From Actinomycetes bacterium (GTDB lineage Bacteria; Actinomycetota; Acidimicrobiia; Acidimicrobiales; Bog-793): a stretch of 36,425 nt of DNA. How positions within the stretch are numbered: position 1 is the first letter of the stretch; every line of letters begins with the position of its first letter. Both the position numbers and the translations under genes were made by a program. The notes under the pieces were generated by a model, which saw only the letters and a program-made list of their open reading frames with translations, was not told the origin of the DNA and made no database searches. The stretch is from NCBI GenBank assembly GCA_021803215.1, contig JAJZLV010000076.1, positions 1-36,425 on the forward strand, given 5' to 3'. Positions 16,529-24,459 of this stretch are shown here, piece after piece.

Positions 16529-17830
16529 ATGTCGTCTGGTGGGACTTCCCGGCCAACTGGCAGCACCCGGCGCCGGGTCGGCACCTTGGCAGCGCTGCTG
16601 CTGGGTGCGGCCGGCACCCTCGTGGCGGTCGGAGCCCCCGCCGGGGCCTCCCAGGCACGGGGACCCGCGCCGGCCGGCCGGTCGGGAGCTGCAAGACCCG
16701 GCTCGGGAGTTGCCACTCCTCCCTTCCGCGTGAAGGTGATCGGCCGGCTGCCGGACGGTCGCGCCAAACTGAGCGCTGGCAGCCCGACCGGCCTCTCGCC
16801 GTCAGCGATCCAGTCCGTCTACAACCTCTCGGGACTCTCCGCCGGCTCGGGAGCCGGCTCGGGGCAGATCATCGCCATCGTCGACGCCTACCACGACCCG
16901 AACGCCCTCTCGGACTTGAACACCTTCAATTCCCAGTACGGCTACCCGGCACTCGCGAAGTGCTCCTCGCTCACGCAGTCAGGTCCCTGCTTCGAGCAGG
17001 CTGACCCGCAGGGCAAGCCCAAGGTGAACAGCGGCTGGGCGCTCGAAGAGTCGCTCGACATCGAGTGGGCCCACGCCGAGGCCCCAGCGGCAAAGATCGT
17101 CCTCGTGGAGGCAGCCAGCAACAGCGACACCAACCTGTTCAACGCTGTGAGCTACGCCAACAGCCTCGGGGCCACCGAGGTCTCGATGAGCTGGGGCGGC
17201 TCGGAATCCTCGAGCGAGACCAGCTACGACGGCGACCTTGCCCACAGCGGTACCCTCTACACCGCCTCGGCGGGTGACAGCGGCCACGGCGCCGAGTACC
17301 CGGCCGCCTCTCCCAACGTGGTCGCGGTCGGCGGCACCACGTTGAACGGCTGCAGCGGCACCTCCTGCTCCGGGTTCACGAGCGAGACGGCCTGGTCGAG
17401 CTCGGGAGGGGGCATCTCCTCTTACGAGTCGATCCCGTCATACCAGGCGGGCTACACAGGCCCTGTCTACGGCGCCTCGACGATAAGCGGTCTGACGGGC
17501 GGTCAGAGAGGGATCCCGGACGTCTCATTCGACGCCAACCCGAGCACGGGGGTCTCGGTCTACGACAGCACCCGCTACGAGGGCCAGTCCGGCTGGTTCA
17601 CTCTCGGAGGGACCAGCGTCGGAGCGCCCAACTGGGCCGGCATCCTCGCGGCCGGCCAGGCGGCTGGCCAGACGGCGCTGCAAGGAGACTCGAACATCTA
17701 CGGCGGTGGCTACTCGACCAACCTGCGAGACATCAAGAGCGGCACGAACGGCAGCTGTGGCACCGACTGCACGGCGGGGCCCGGCTACGACCTCGTCACC
17801 GGTCTCGGAAGCCCGATCAACTACCCGTAG
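16529..17830 (+). CDS. Secreted S53 family peptidase without a standard prodomain
   Basis: From the ATG at 16529 (GGAGG 6 bases upstream) the product has 433 residues; the frame stays open to 16349 but those starts lack good ribosome sites. A signal peptide is clear: TRRRVGTLAALLLGAAGTLV, then APAGA cleavage region. After a short Pro/Gly/Ala linker the catalytic domain begins at about residue 85 (LSPSAIQSVYNLSG). Catalytic residues are E173 and D177 (EESLDIEWAH), oxyanion D250 (ASAGDSGHG) and S363 (LGGTSVGAPNW). Paired cysteines (CSGTSC, CGTDC) fit an extracellular enzyme, and a C-terminal DIKSGTNG gives the calcium site. The roughly 130-residue activation domain typical of S53 is absent, unlike in the other S53 gene of this window. 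Probably an acid-active secreted protease. Confidence 0.92.
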   Translation: MSSGGTSRPTGSTRRRVGTLAALLLGAAGTLVAVGAPAGASQARGPAPAGRSGAARPGSGVATPPFRVKVIGRLPDGRAKLSAGSPTGLSPSAIQSVYNLSGLSAGSGAGSGQIIAIVDAYHDPNALSDLNTFNSQYGYPALAKCSSLTQSGPCFEQADPQGKPKVNSGWALEESLDIEWAHAEAPAAKIVLVEAASNSDTNLFNAVSYANSLGATEVSMSWGGSESSSETSYDGDLAHSGTLYTASAGDSGHGAEYPAASPNVVAVGGTTLNGCSGTSCSGFTSETAWSSSGGGISSYESIPSYQAGYTGPVYGASTISGLTGGQRGIPDVSFDANPSTGVSVYDSTRYEGQSGWFTLGGTSVGAPNWAGILAAGQAAGQTALQGDSNIYGGGYSTNLRDIKSGTNGSCGTDCTAGPGYDLVTGLGSPINYP

Positions 17831-17889
17831 GCCGCCTCTGCAGCGGCTCCAGGACCAGCGAACTGACCCCTGACGCGGTCTTCCTTCAG

Positions 17890-18255
17890 CTACCTCCCAG
17901 ACCGCCAGTGGCGCGGCGTGGCAATCCAGTTCGCCTCGCAGCAGGCCACCGCAGGGCCCGGAGCTCCGTCGAGCCGTCCGCGGGCGCTGCGGTGCTCGAT
18001 GGTACGCAACAACAGCTCCAGCTCGTCTTGGCATCTTCCGCTGGCCGCCGGGTGCCACGGGCTCATCTCCCCGAGGCGGACAACGGGCTCCTCGATCCAA
18101 CGCCGCCACAGGAGCAGGCGAGGATCGCCATCCGCGACAGGAAGTTCCTCCTGGCTGAGGTCATGATCCTGCTGCGAGGAACGGGCGCTCGTTGCGCACT
18201 CGTAGAGACCTGCCAGCAGCCCGGGCCCGCCAGCCTCTTCGCCGTCAGCCGCCCT
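17890..18255 (-). pseudogene. 3' remnant of an unknown gene
   Basis: A minus-strand frame of 121 codons is open between a TAA at 18256 and the TAG at 17890, with natural-looking composition and GC-rich third positions; it reads ...PRLLLWRRWIEEPVVRLGEM and DELELLLRTIEHRSARGRL, ending ANWIATPRHWRSGR. No ATG, GTG or TTG lies near its beginning; the first ATG is halfway through. It therefore looks like the tail of a gene whose 5' part was lost, possibly when the adjacent TPR/ATPase block arrived. The family is not recognised. It fills most of the 510-base gap between the S53 peptidase and the TPR gene. Confidence 0.4.
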
Positions 18256-18340
18256 TTACCGGCACCGGTCCCTGCTCTCGCGGCCCACCTTCCCCCTCCT
18301 CGGCGCCTGAGGCCGTCGACCCTTCTAGGCTGGAGCGGCG

Positions 18341-19351
18341 ATGACCTCGGCCCTCGAGCAAGCCCTGCAACTCAAGAGGTCGGGCCGGCTGGACGAGGCG
18401 GTCATCGCCCTCGAAGGTGCGCTGGCCCAAGCACCGCACGACGGGTTCGCGCTCGGCCACCTGGCCGAGGTGCACTTGAGGCGAGGCCGGATCGACGCCG
18501 CCGCCGCCGCGCTGGACCGGGCCGAGGCTGAGGTCGGCACGACCGCCTTCACGGCCCGCCTTCGCGGTGACCTGTTGGTGAAACGGGGCGACTACGCCGG
18601 GGCGGCCCGCTCCTACGCCGACGCGGTGGCGCTCGGTGAGACCGGCACCTGGTCGCTGGTGCGCCTGGCTCGCTGCCGCCTGCGTACGAAGGACCTCGAA
18701 GGGGCCCGGGGGGCGGCCTCCGAGGCGCTTGAGCGGGAGCCGTCGTCGGCCGAGGCGTGGACAGTGCTGGGCGATCTGGCCCTACGCGAGGGGCGCCTCG
18801 ACGAGGCCGAGTCGATGTACGGGCGGGCACACGAGCACGCCCCCGCCGACGGGTGGGCCTACGCCAAGCTGGTGGAGGTCCGCCTGAGACGGTTACCGGC
18901 GGAACGGCGCGAGCGGGAGATCGAGGTGCTGCTCAAGACCACCGGCCGGGACAACGAGCACCTCCTTGGCGTGCTGGCCCGCCTGCGACGCGAGAGCGGC
19001 GACGACGAGGCCGCGGCCCGGGCCTGGGCGCAGCGCGCCGCCCGCACGGGGGACCTTTTCGCCCGCGAGCAGGCAGCGTTCGCGCTGCGCCGGGCCGGCC
19101 AGCTCGACGAGGCCGCCCGGGCGCTCGGCGCCTGCCTGGTCGACGATCCCGACAACATCATCCTGTTCCAGACCTACGTCCGCATGCAGCGCGAGCGCGA
19201 TGCCCTCGAGGATCTTCGTACCACGCTCGAAGCGGCGCTCGGGCGCGCTTCGGCGCGCCGGCGGGGCGCCTACCTCGGGCAGCTGCGCCGGCTGCCCTCG
19301 CCGCTTGAAGGTGGCGACTCCGGGCTCGAAGCCGGCGACGGCGAGAAGTGA
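18341..19351 (+). CDS. TPR-repeat protein, first gene of the ATPase-PglZ operon
   Basis: The 336-residue protein is almost wholly tetratricopeptide repeats: about eight helix pairs with the small-residue pattern A-L-x-x-G-R-x-x-E-A (RSGRLDEAVIALEGALAQAP, RGRIDAAAAALDRAEAE, REGRLDEAESMYGRAHEHAP, RAGQLDEAARALGACLVDDP). No signal, membrane segment or enzyme motif is present, so it is likely a cytoplasmic scaffold. The ATG at 18341 has GGAG 5 bases upstream. Its stop overlaps the GTG start of the giant ATPase by 4 bases (GTGA), so the two proteins are almost surely made together and probably interact. TPR proteins are known adaptors in several defence systems, but no specific family is claimed. 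Confidence 0.88.
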   Translation: MTSALEQALQLKRSGRLDEAVIALEGALAQAPHDGFALGHLAEVHLRRGRIDAAAAALDRAEAEVGTTAFTARLRGDLLVKRGDYAGAARSYADAVALGETGTWSLVRLARCRLRTKDLEGARGAASEALEREPSSAEAWTVLGDLALREGRLDEAESMYGRAHEHAPADGWAYAKLVEVRLRRLPAERREREIEVLLKTTGRDNEHLLGVLARLRRESGDDEAAARAWAQRAARTGDLFAREQAAFALRRAGQLDEAARALGACLVDDPDNIILFQTYVRMQRERDALEDLRTTLEAALGRASARRRGAYLGQLRRLPSPLEGGDSGLEAGDGEK

Positions 19352-22300
19352 CCAGGACCGAGCGGGCCGAGCCCGCCCTCGGCGACCTGCTCGACCTCGC
19401 CCAGGTCGACACCGTCGTCCGTCTCGACGGCAGCGACGGGCGTCTCGGGGAACTGGTCCTCACCGGCGACGTGGTGGCCAGCCTGACCCAGATCCTGGCC
19501 GCCGCCGCCGGTGAGGGGGGCGCCGGATTCTTCGTGGTCGGCCCGTTCGGGTCAGGCAAGTCCCACTTCCTGGCTGCTGCCGGGGAGCTGCTGGCCAGGC
19601 CGGGCGACCCGGCCGTACCGGCCCGATTGGCGAGATCCGCCGAGGCGGTAGCCCCTTTTACTCCGGTGGCCGTGCCGCTGGTCGACTACCGGTCCACCTC
19701 CGCTTTGGACGACGTGGTGGCCGAGAGGGCCCGGGCGGCGCTCGGCGCCTCCGGCCCGCCCGGCGGGGTCGACCGGCGGGCCACTTGGGACGGCCTGCTC
19801 GACGCCACCCCCGGACACAGCCTGGTGCTGCTGCTCGACGAGCTGAGCGAGTGGCTGCGGGCCAAGCAGGGGCCGGCGCTGACCGAGGATCTGCGGTTCT
19901 TGCAGTTCCTCGGGGAGTGGGCGGCCGAGCGGCGGGTGATCGTGCTGGCCGCCCTGCAGGAGAGCATCGAGGAGGTCGCCAACGTCTCCCGCCGGGAGCT
20001 GGCCCGCATCCGGGATCGTTACCGCCCGCCGCTGGCCCTGTCCATGCGCCACGTGGAGGATCTGGTGCGTGCCCGGCTGGTCCAGCTCCGACCGGGCGCC
20101 GACGAGTGGATCGCCCGGGCCCATAAGGAGCTGACCGGGGCGTTCCCGTCCTGGCCGGTGGACGCCGAGCGCTTCGCCCGCTGTTACCCGTTGCATCCCG
20201 ACACGCTGTCGCTGCTCGAAGGTCTGCGGTTCCTCTTCTCCCAGCAGCGCGGCGTGGTGGACTTCGTCTGCCGGCGGCTGCGCGACGCCCTAGGGCGAGG
20301 TTACGCCGAGCTGATCACCCCTGATGAGGTGTTCGACCACTTCCGGGGCCGGTTGCTCGAGCGGCCGGAGACCGCAGCGCTGGCGGAAACCGTCGTCGCC
20401 TACCACGAGCGGGCCGCCGATGAGCTCTTGGACCCGGAGGACCGGCTGCTGGCGTTGCGAACCGTCAAGCTGCTGTGTCTCCTCTCCGCCTCCCCCCTCG
20501 AGCGGCCCCGTCGAGCGGCCGAGCTGGCCGCCATGTTGTTGGTGCAGGTGAGCGATCTTGACCCGGCTGCCAACACCGCCTACCTGGAAACCGCCGTGCT
20601 CGGCCCGCTCGTCGAGCGCGGCGCCTACGTCGTCACCTCTGCCGACGGCACCTACTCGGTGGAGGCCCAGGCCGATGCGGTCGTGATCGCCCGCGACCGG
20701 GTCGAGCAAGCCCGCGCCGAGACCAGCCCGGCGGACCGCCGGATGGTCGCCACGCTGACGGCGCTCGGCTCGTCGGCCCAGCTGCCCCTGCAGCTTCTCT
20801 CCGAGCTGGGCCCGAGCCGGCGGGACGTCATCTGGCACAACACGCTGCGGGCGGTGCTGGTCGCCGGCGCGCGGCTGCTCGACCTCACCCCGGCGGATGC
20901 CGCCGAGCTGGTCGAGCAGGCCCAGGCAGTCGGAGCGGAGGGCTGCCTGCTCGTCGCCGAGGCCGAGCCGGTCGACGGGCCGGCCGCCGCCGAGCGGGCC
21001 GCGGCCCTGGTGTCGGAGCGGCTGTCGGTGTGGGTGCCGGCTCCGTGGCGGCCGGAGGAGGTGGGCACCGCCGTCGAGCTGTGCGCCAGGGCTCGGGTGC
21101 TGGAGGCGTGCCGGGAGGAAGGACGCTCCGAGCTGGTCGAGGTGCTCGAACGCAGCGCCGACGCCGACCGTGCGCTTGCGAGGGACCTGCTGCGCCGGGT
21201 GTACTTCGAGGGCTCGCTCCTGCCCGGCGGGATCGATCTTGCGGCCCTGTCCGGCCTGACCTTCGATCGTCAGCTGCCGTCGCTCGTAGACCCTCTGCTG
21301 TCGGGACTGCATCCCCGCCACCGGGAGGTGGCGCCGAGAGGCGAGCTGGTCGGCGACCGGCTCCTGCGCCAGCTGGTCGAGGATGTCATCGTCCCTGGGC
21401 GGCTGAGCGCCCCGGCTCTGGCCCGCGACCGGCTGCGGCCGCTGGTCGAGGGCTACCTGGTCCCGCTCGGGCTGGCCCGGCTGCGCGCCGACGGGGCGCA
21501 GGTCGCTCCGGACCCGGCGCGCTCGCCGGCGGTGGCCGAGCTGCTGGGTCTGGTGGGCGACTCCGAGCCGGTGGCCGGCCCAGAGTTGTTGGCCGAGCTG
21601 GCCGCCGGCCCACTCGGCCTCACCGGACCCGAGGCGGTGCTGCTCCTGAACGCCTGCGTCCAGACCGGACTGGTCGAGCAGTGGCGAGGCCGGCGCCGCA
21701 GCCAAGAGCCGTTCCTGTCGGTCACCTCGGCGGACAGGTTCGGTCCCGGCGAGCTGGTCGGCACGACCGTCCGGGCGGCCGTGGCCGAGCTGAGCCCGCT
21801 CACAGGCACCGGGCCGTTTGAGCCGTGGACCACGGCGGTGCAGAGCGAGGCCTGGGAGAGAGCCAAGAGCTGGCTGGCACAGCGCCGCGAGGATCTCGCC
21901 GAGGTGCGTTCGGGTTTGGCCTACCTGGCCGAGGTGCCTGCCTTCTCGACGGTCGACACCGCCGAGGTCATTGCCGATGCAGAGGCGGTCGGTGCGGTCG
22001 TCGAGAAGGTCGACCCTCGCTCAGGCGCTCCGGCGGGGCTGGCCGCCCTGGTCGAAGCGACCGCCGGCCACGAGGACCTCGCCGCGACGGGGCGGCGGCT
22101 GGCCGCCCTGGCCCGCTTCTTGCGCGACGACCTGCGCCGGGTGGAAGAGGCCGTCGCCTACGTAACCCACCCGGAGCTCACCGTCCCGGCCGATGACGAA
22201 GCTCTGCCAGCGCGAAGAGCCGAGGTCCAGGCGGCCGTCGACGACATGCTCCGCTTGGCCGCCGCCGACCGGGTCGACACCTTGCTCTCCGCCTTCCGGG

Positions 22301-24378
22301 ATTTCCGCTCCTCCTACCTGGCGCTCTACCAGCAGGCCCACGACAGCTTCCAGCAAGCCCTCGACCCGGAACGGGTGACGGCCGTGCGTGACGACCCCGC
22401 CTACCAGGCGCTCGTCCACCTCTCGGCCATAGGAGCGCTGGCCGTGCCCGACGACCGGATCAAGGTGGATCGGCTCCTCGCCGCCGTCCCCTCCGCCTGC
22501 CGGCGCCAGGTGGCGGTGGAGCTCAACTGGAAGCCCCGCTGCGGGTGCGGCTTCGAGCTCGGCGACCGGCCGGTCGCCTTCGACCCGGCAGAGGTGATCG
22601 CCGTGGTCCGGCACGGCCTCGAGGAGTACCGCCTCGAGCTGGCGCGCCCGGAGGTGGCCAGCCGACTGGAGGCCGCCGCCTCCGACCTGGCCCGCCTCGG
22701 CCGCGACGAGCTGGCCCATGACCTGACGCGCCTGACGCACGCCGAGACCGACGAGCTGATGCGGCTGGCCTCACCAGAGCTGGTGCGCACGGCCGGCGAG
22801 GTGCTCTCCGGCAGTCAGATCATCACAATCCGGGACCTGGCCGCCCTCCGGGAGAACGTGATCGGTCGCCGATACCCCCGGCGCAGGCTGGCCGAGATCA
22901 TCGAGGCGTGGGTCGATCCCGATGGCGACCTGCCCCCGGGCGGGTTCGTGGAGATCGTGGACAGCACTGACCCTGCCGGAACAGCCCCGGCCGCCCCCCG
23001 GTCGATCCCGGTTGGGGGGTCGGCCACCGCGGCCTTCCTGGCCAGGCGGTTTCCTGGGCTGGCAGCGCTGCTGCCCACCCGCCAGGCAGGCGACGCTTTT
23101 TGGCTGTCGGCATGGTGGGCCGGCCACCCGGCGCCGCCGGCATGGCTGCCGGCCGGCTTGCTGGACCAAGCAGACCGTCTGGCCGAGGCGGCCGAGGCGG
23201 CCCGAGCGGACCGCGGCGCCCTGGCCGAGCTGGCCGACCTCGACAGCCGGGTGGGGCCGGCGACGCTCGCCGGCAAGCAGATGGCCGCCTGCTTGGACCT
23301 GGGGTCCCGCCCGGCGGGCGAGATCGCCACGCTTTTGAGCCGCGAGCGGCTGCTGCGCCACCCGATCAGGCTGGCCGCCAGCCAGCTGCTGCAGCGGATG
23401 GGTGCCGACTTGGCGGTGGCCGCTCTCGTCGAGGCACCCACCGACCACCTGCTGGTTGAGCCCGGCGAGACCGAGGTGCTCCAGTTCGCCACCCGGGCGG
23501 CCGCCCATCTGGCCGCCCTCGAGCGGGATTTCTCCGATGCGGGCGGGCCGCTGCTGGTCGAGCACGCTTACCCCCTCCACTACGCGCCGGTCCGGGAGCT
23601 CCTCAGCCGTGCCGGCCTGGCGGCGGCCACCACGGGGCTGGTGGACAGCAGCGCTCTGGCCCCCCTCGAGCGCACCGCCGAGCGGGTCCTGCGCTCGGTC
23701 GACGGCCGCTTCGCGGACCTGGCCGAAGCAGGCTTCCCCGGGTGCCTGGCCGTGTGGGACGTCGGGCGGGAGGTCATCGAGCCGCTCTTGGCCGAGCACG
23801 GCCGGGTGGCGGTACTGGTGGTGGACGCCATGCGAGCCGATCTAGCCGCCCCGGTGCTGAGCTCGGTGCCCCGCCAGATGAGCAGCCTGCGCTGGGCGGT
23901 GGTCCCGGCCCCCACCCGCACCGCCGAGTCGGTGTCCTCCATGTGCCTCGGCCGCCCGGTGCCCGGCGGCGCGGCTGGGGACGGCTGGGGCCGGGTCGGA
24001 AGCGGTGTAGTGCCGTTCGCCCATCTGGGCTACGAGTCACAGCTGCTCATTGGCGCCGACAGCGACCGCCAGGCGGAGCAACTTCGCAGCCTGTGGAGCG
24101 CCGGACCGCCGCTTTCTGTCGCGGTAGCCACCAGCGTGGACGAGCGGCTGCACCGTTCGTCGGTGGAGCTGGCCGCCCTGATCGACGAGGCGGTGACCGC
24201 CCTCGGCCGGAGGGTCCTGCCGTCGCTCACCGCCATCCCGCCTTCCGTGCCACTGGTGGTGCTGGCCGACCACGGCTTTGTCGCCAACCCGCAATGGGGT
24301 CGCGGTCCCGACGGCCGCTACCGGCACGGCGGATCCTCCCCCGAGGAGTGTGTCGTACCGGTCGCCGTGTTCGCCTGA
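19348..24378 (+). CDS. DUF6079/BrxC-like P-loop ATPase fused to a C-terminal PglZ domain
   Basis: The 1676-residue protein begins with an ATPase of the DUF6079/BrxC type: FFVVGPFGSGKSHFL contains Walker A GPFGSGKS (65-72), LVLLLDELSEWL is Walker B (159-170), then LQESIEE and a basic RIRDRYRPPLALSMRHVEDLV block and FLFSQQRGVVDFV, all typical of DUF6079. The middle is helical with a CGC pair at 1065-1067. The last 200 residues resemble the PglZ alkaline-phosphatase fold: VLVVDAMRADL with metal Asp at 1493 and LVVLADHGF with D1641 and H1642. BrxC and PglZ are usually separate proteins of BREX phage-defence systems; here they are one chain. The start is a GTG overlapping the TPR stop. No methyltransferase domain is present. 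A role in antiphage defence is inference. Confidence 0.88.
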   Translation: MTRTERAEPALGDLLDLAQVDTVVRLDGSDGRLGELVLTGDVVASLTQILAAAAGEGGAGFFVVGPFGSGKSHFLAAAGELLARPGDPAVPARLARSAEAVAPFTPVAVPLVDYRSTSALDDVVAERARAALGASGPPGGVDRRATWDGLLDATPGHSLVLLLDELSEWLRAKQGPALTEDLRFLQFLGEWAAERRVIVLAALQESIEEVANVSRRELARIRDRYRPPLALSMRHVEDLVRARLVQLRPGADEWIARAHKELTGAFPSWPVDAERFARCYPLHPDTLSLLEGLRFLFSQQRGVVDFVCRRLRDALGRGYAELITPDEVFDHFRGRLLERPETAALAETVVAYHERAADELLDPEDRLLALRTVKLLCLLSASPLERPRRAAELAAMLLVQVSDLDPAANTAYLETAVLGPLVERGAYVVTSADGTYSVEAQADAVVIARDRVEQARAETSPADRRMVATLTALGSSAQLPLQLLSELGPSRRDVIWHNTLRAVLVAGARLLDLTPADAAELVEQAQAVGAEGCLLVAEAEPVDGPAAAERAAALVSERLSVWVPAPWRPEEVGTAVELCARARVLEACREEGRSELVEVLERSADADRALARDLLRRVYFEGSLLPGGIDLAALSGLTFDRQLPSLVDPLLSGLHPRHREVAPRGELVGDRLLRQLVEDVIVPGRLSAPALARDRLRPLVEGYLVPLGLARLRADGAQVAPDPARSPAVAELLGLVGDSEPVAGPELLAELAAGPLGLTGPEAVLLLNACVQTGLVEQWRGRRRSQEPFLSVTSADRFGPGELVGTTVRAAVAELSPLTGTGPFEPWTTAVQSEAWERAKSWLAQRREDLAEVRSGLAYLAEVPAFSTVDTAEVIADAEAVGAVVEKVDPRSGAPAGLAALVEATAGHEDLAATGRRLAALARFLRDDLRRVEEAVAYVTHPELTVPADDEALPARRAEVQAAVDDMLRLAAADRVDTLLSAFRDFRSSYLALYQQAHDSFQQALDPERVTAVRDDPAYQALVHLSAIGALAVPDDRIKVDRLLAAVPSACRRQVAVELNWKPRCGCGFELGDRPVAFDPAEVIAVVRHGLEEYRLELARPEVASRLEAAASDLARLGRDELAHDLTRLTHAETDELMRLASPELVRTAGEVLSGSQIITIRDLAALRENVIGRRYPRRRLAEIIEAWVDPDGDLPPGGFVEIVDSTDPAGTAPAAPRSIPVGGSATAAFLARRFPGLAALLPTRQAGDAFWLSAWWAGHPAPPAWLPAGLLDQADRLAEAAEAARADRGALAELADLDSRVGPATLAGKQMAACLDLGSRPAGEIATLLSRERLLRHPIRLAASQLLQRMGADLAVAALVEAPTDHLLVEPGETEVLQFATRAAAHLAALERDFSDAGGPLLVEHAYPLHYAPVRELLSRAGLAAATTGLVDSSALAPLERTAERVLRSVDGRFADLAEAGFPGCLAVWDVGREVIEPLLAEHGRVAVLVVDAMRADLAAPVLSSVPRQMSSLRWAVVPAPTRTAESVSSMCLGRPVPGGAAGDGWGRVGSGVVPFAHLGYESQLLIGADSDRQAEQLRSLWSAGPPLSVAVATSVDERLHRSSVELAALIDEAVTALGRRVLPSLTAIPPSVPLVVLADHGFVANPQWGRGPDGRYRHGGSSPEECVVPVAVFA

Positions 24379-24407
24379 GCGGACCCGGCGGGCGGGTCAT
24401 GAGAGCG

Positions 24408-24430
24408 GCCCGGAGACAAGCGCTCCGGGC
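24408..24430. terminator. Hairpin between convergent genes, likely two-way terminator
   Basis: GCCCGGAG (24408-24415) and its exact complement CTCCGGGC (24423-24430) enclose a 7-base loop. The 8-bp GC-rich stem lies in the 81-base gap between the stop codons of the ATPase-PglZ gene and the convergent helicase gene, so it can work for both. No run of T follows on either side, which is common for hairpins in high-GC actinobacteria; a Rho-dependent or imperfect stop is also possible. Confidence 0.6.
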
Positions 24431-24459
24431 TGAGATGAAGGCTCCGGCGTGATCCCAGC

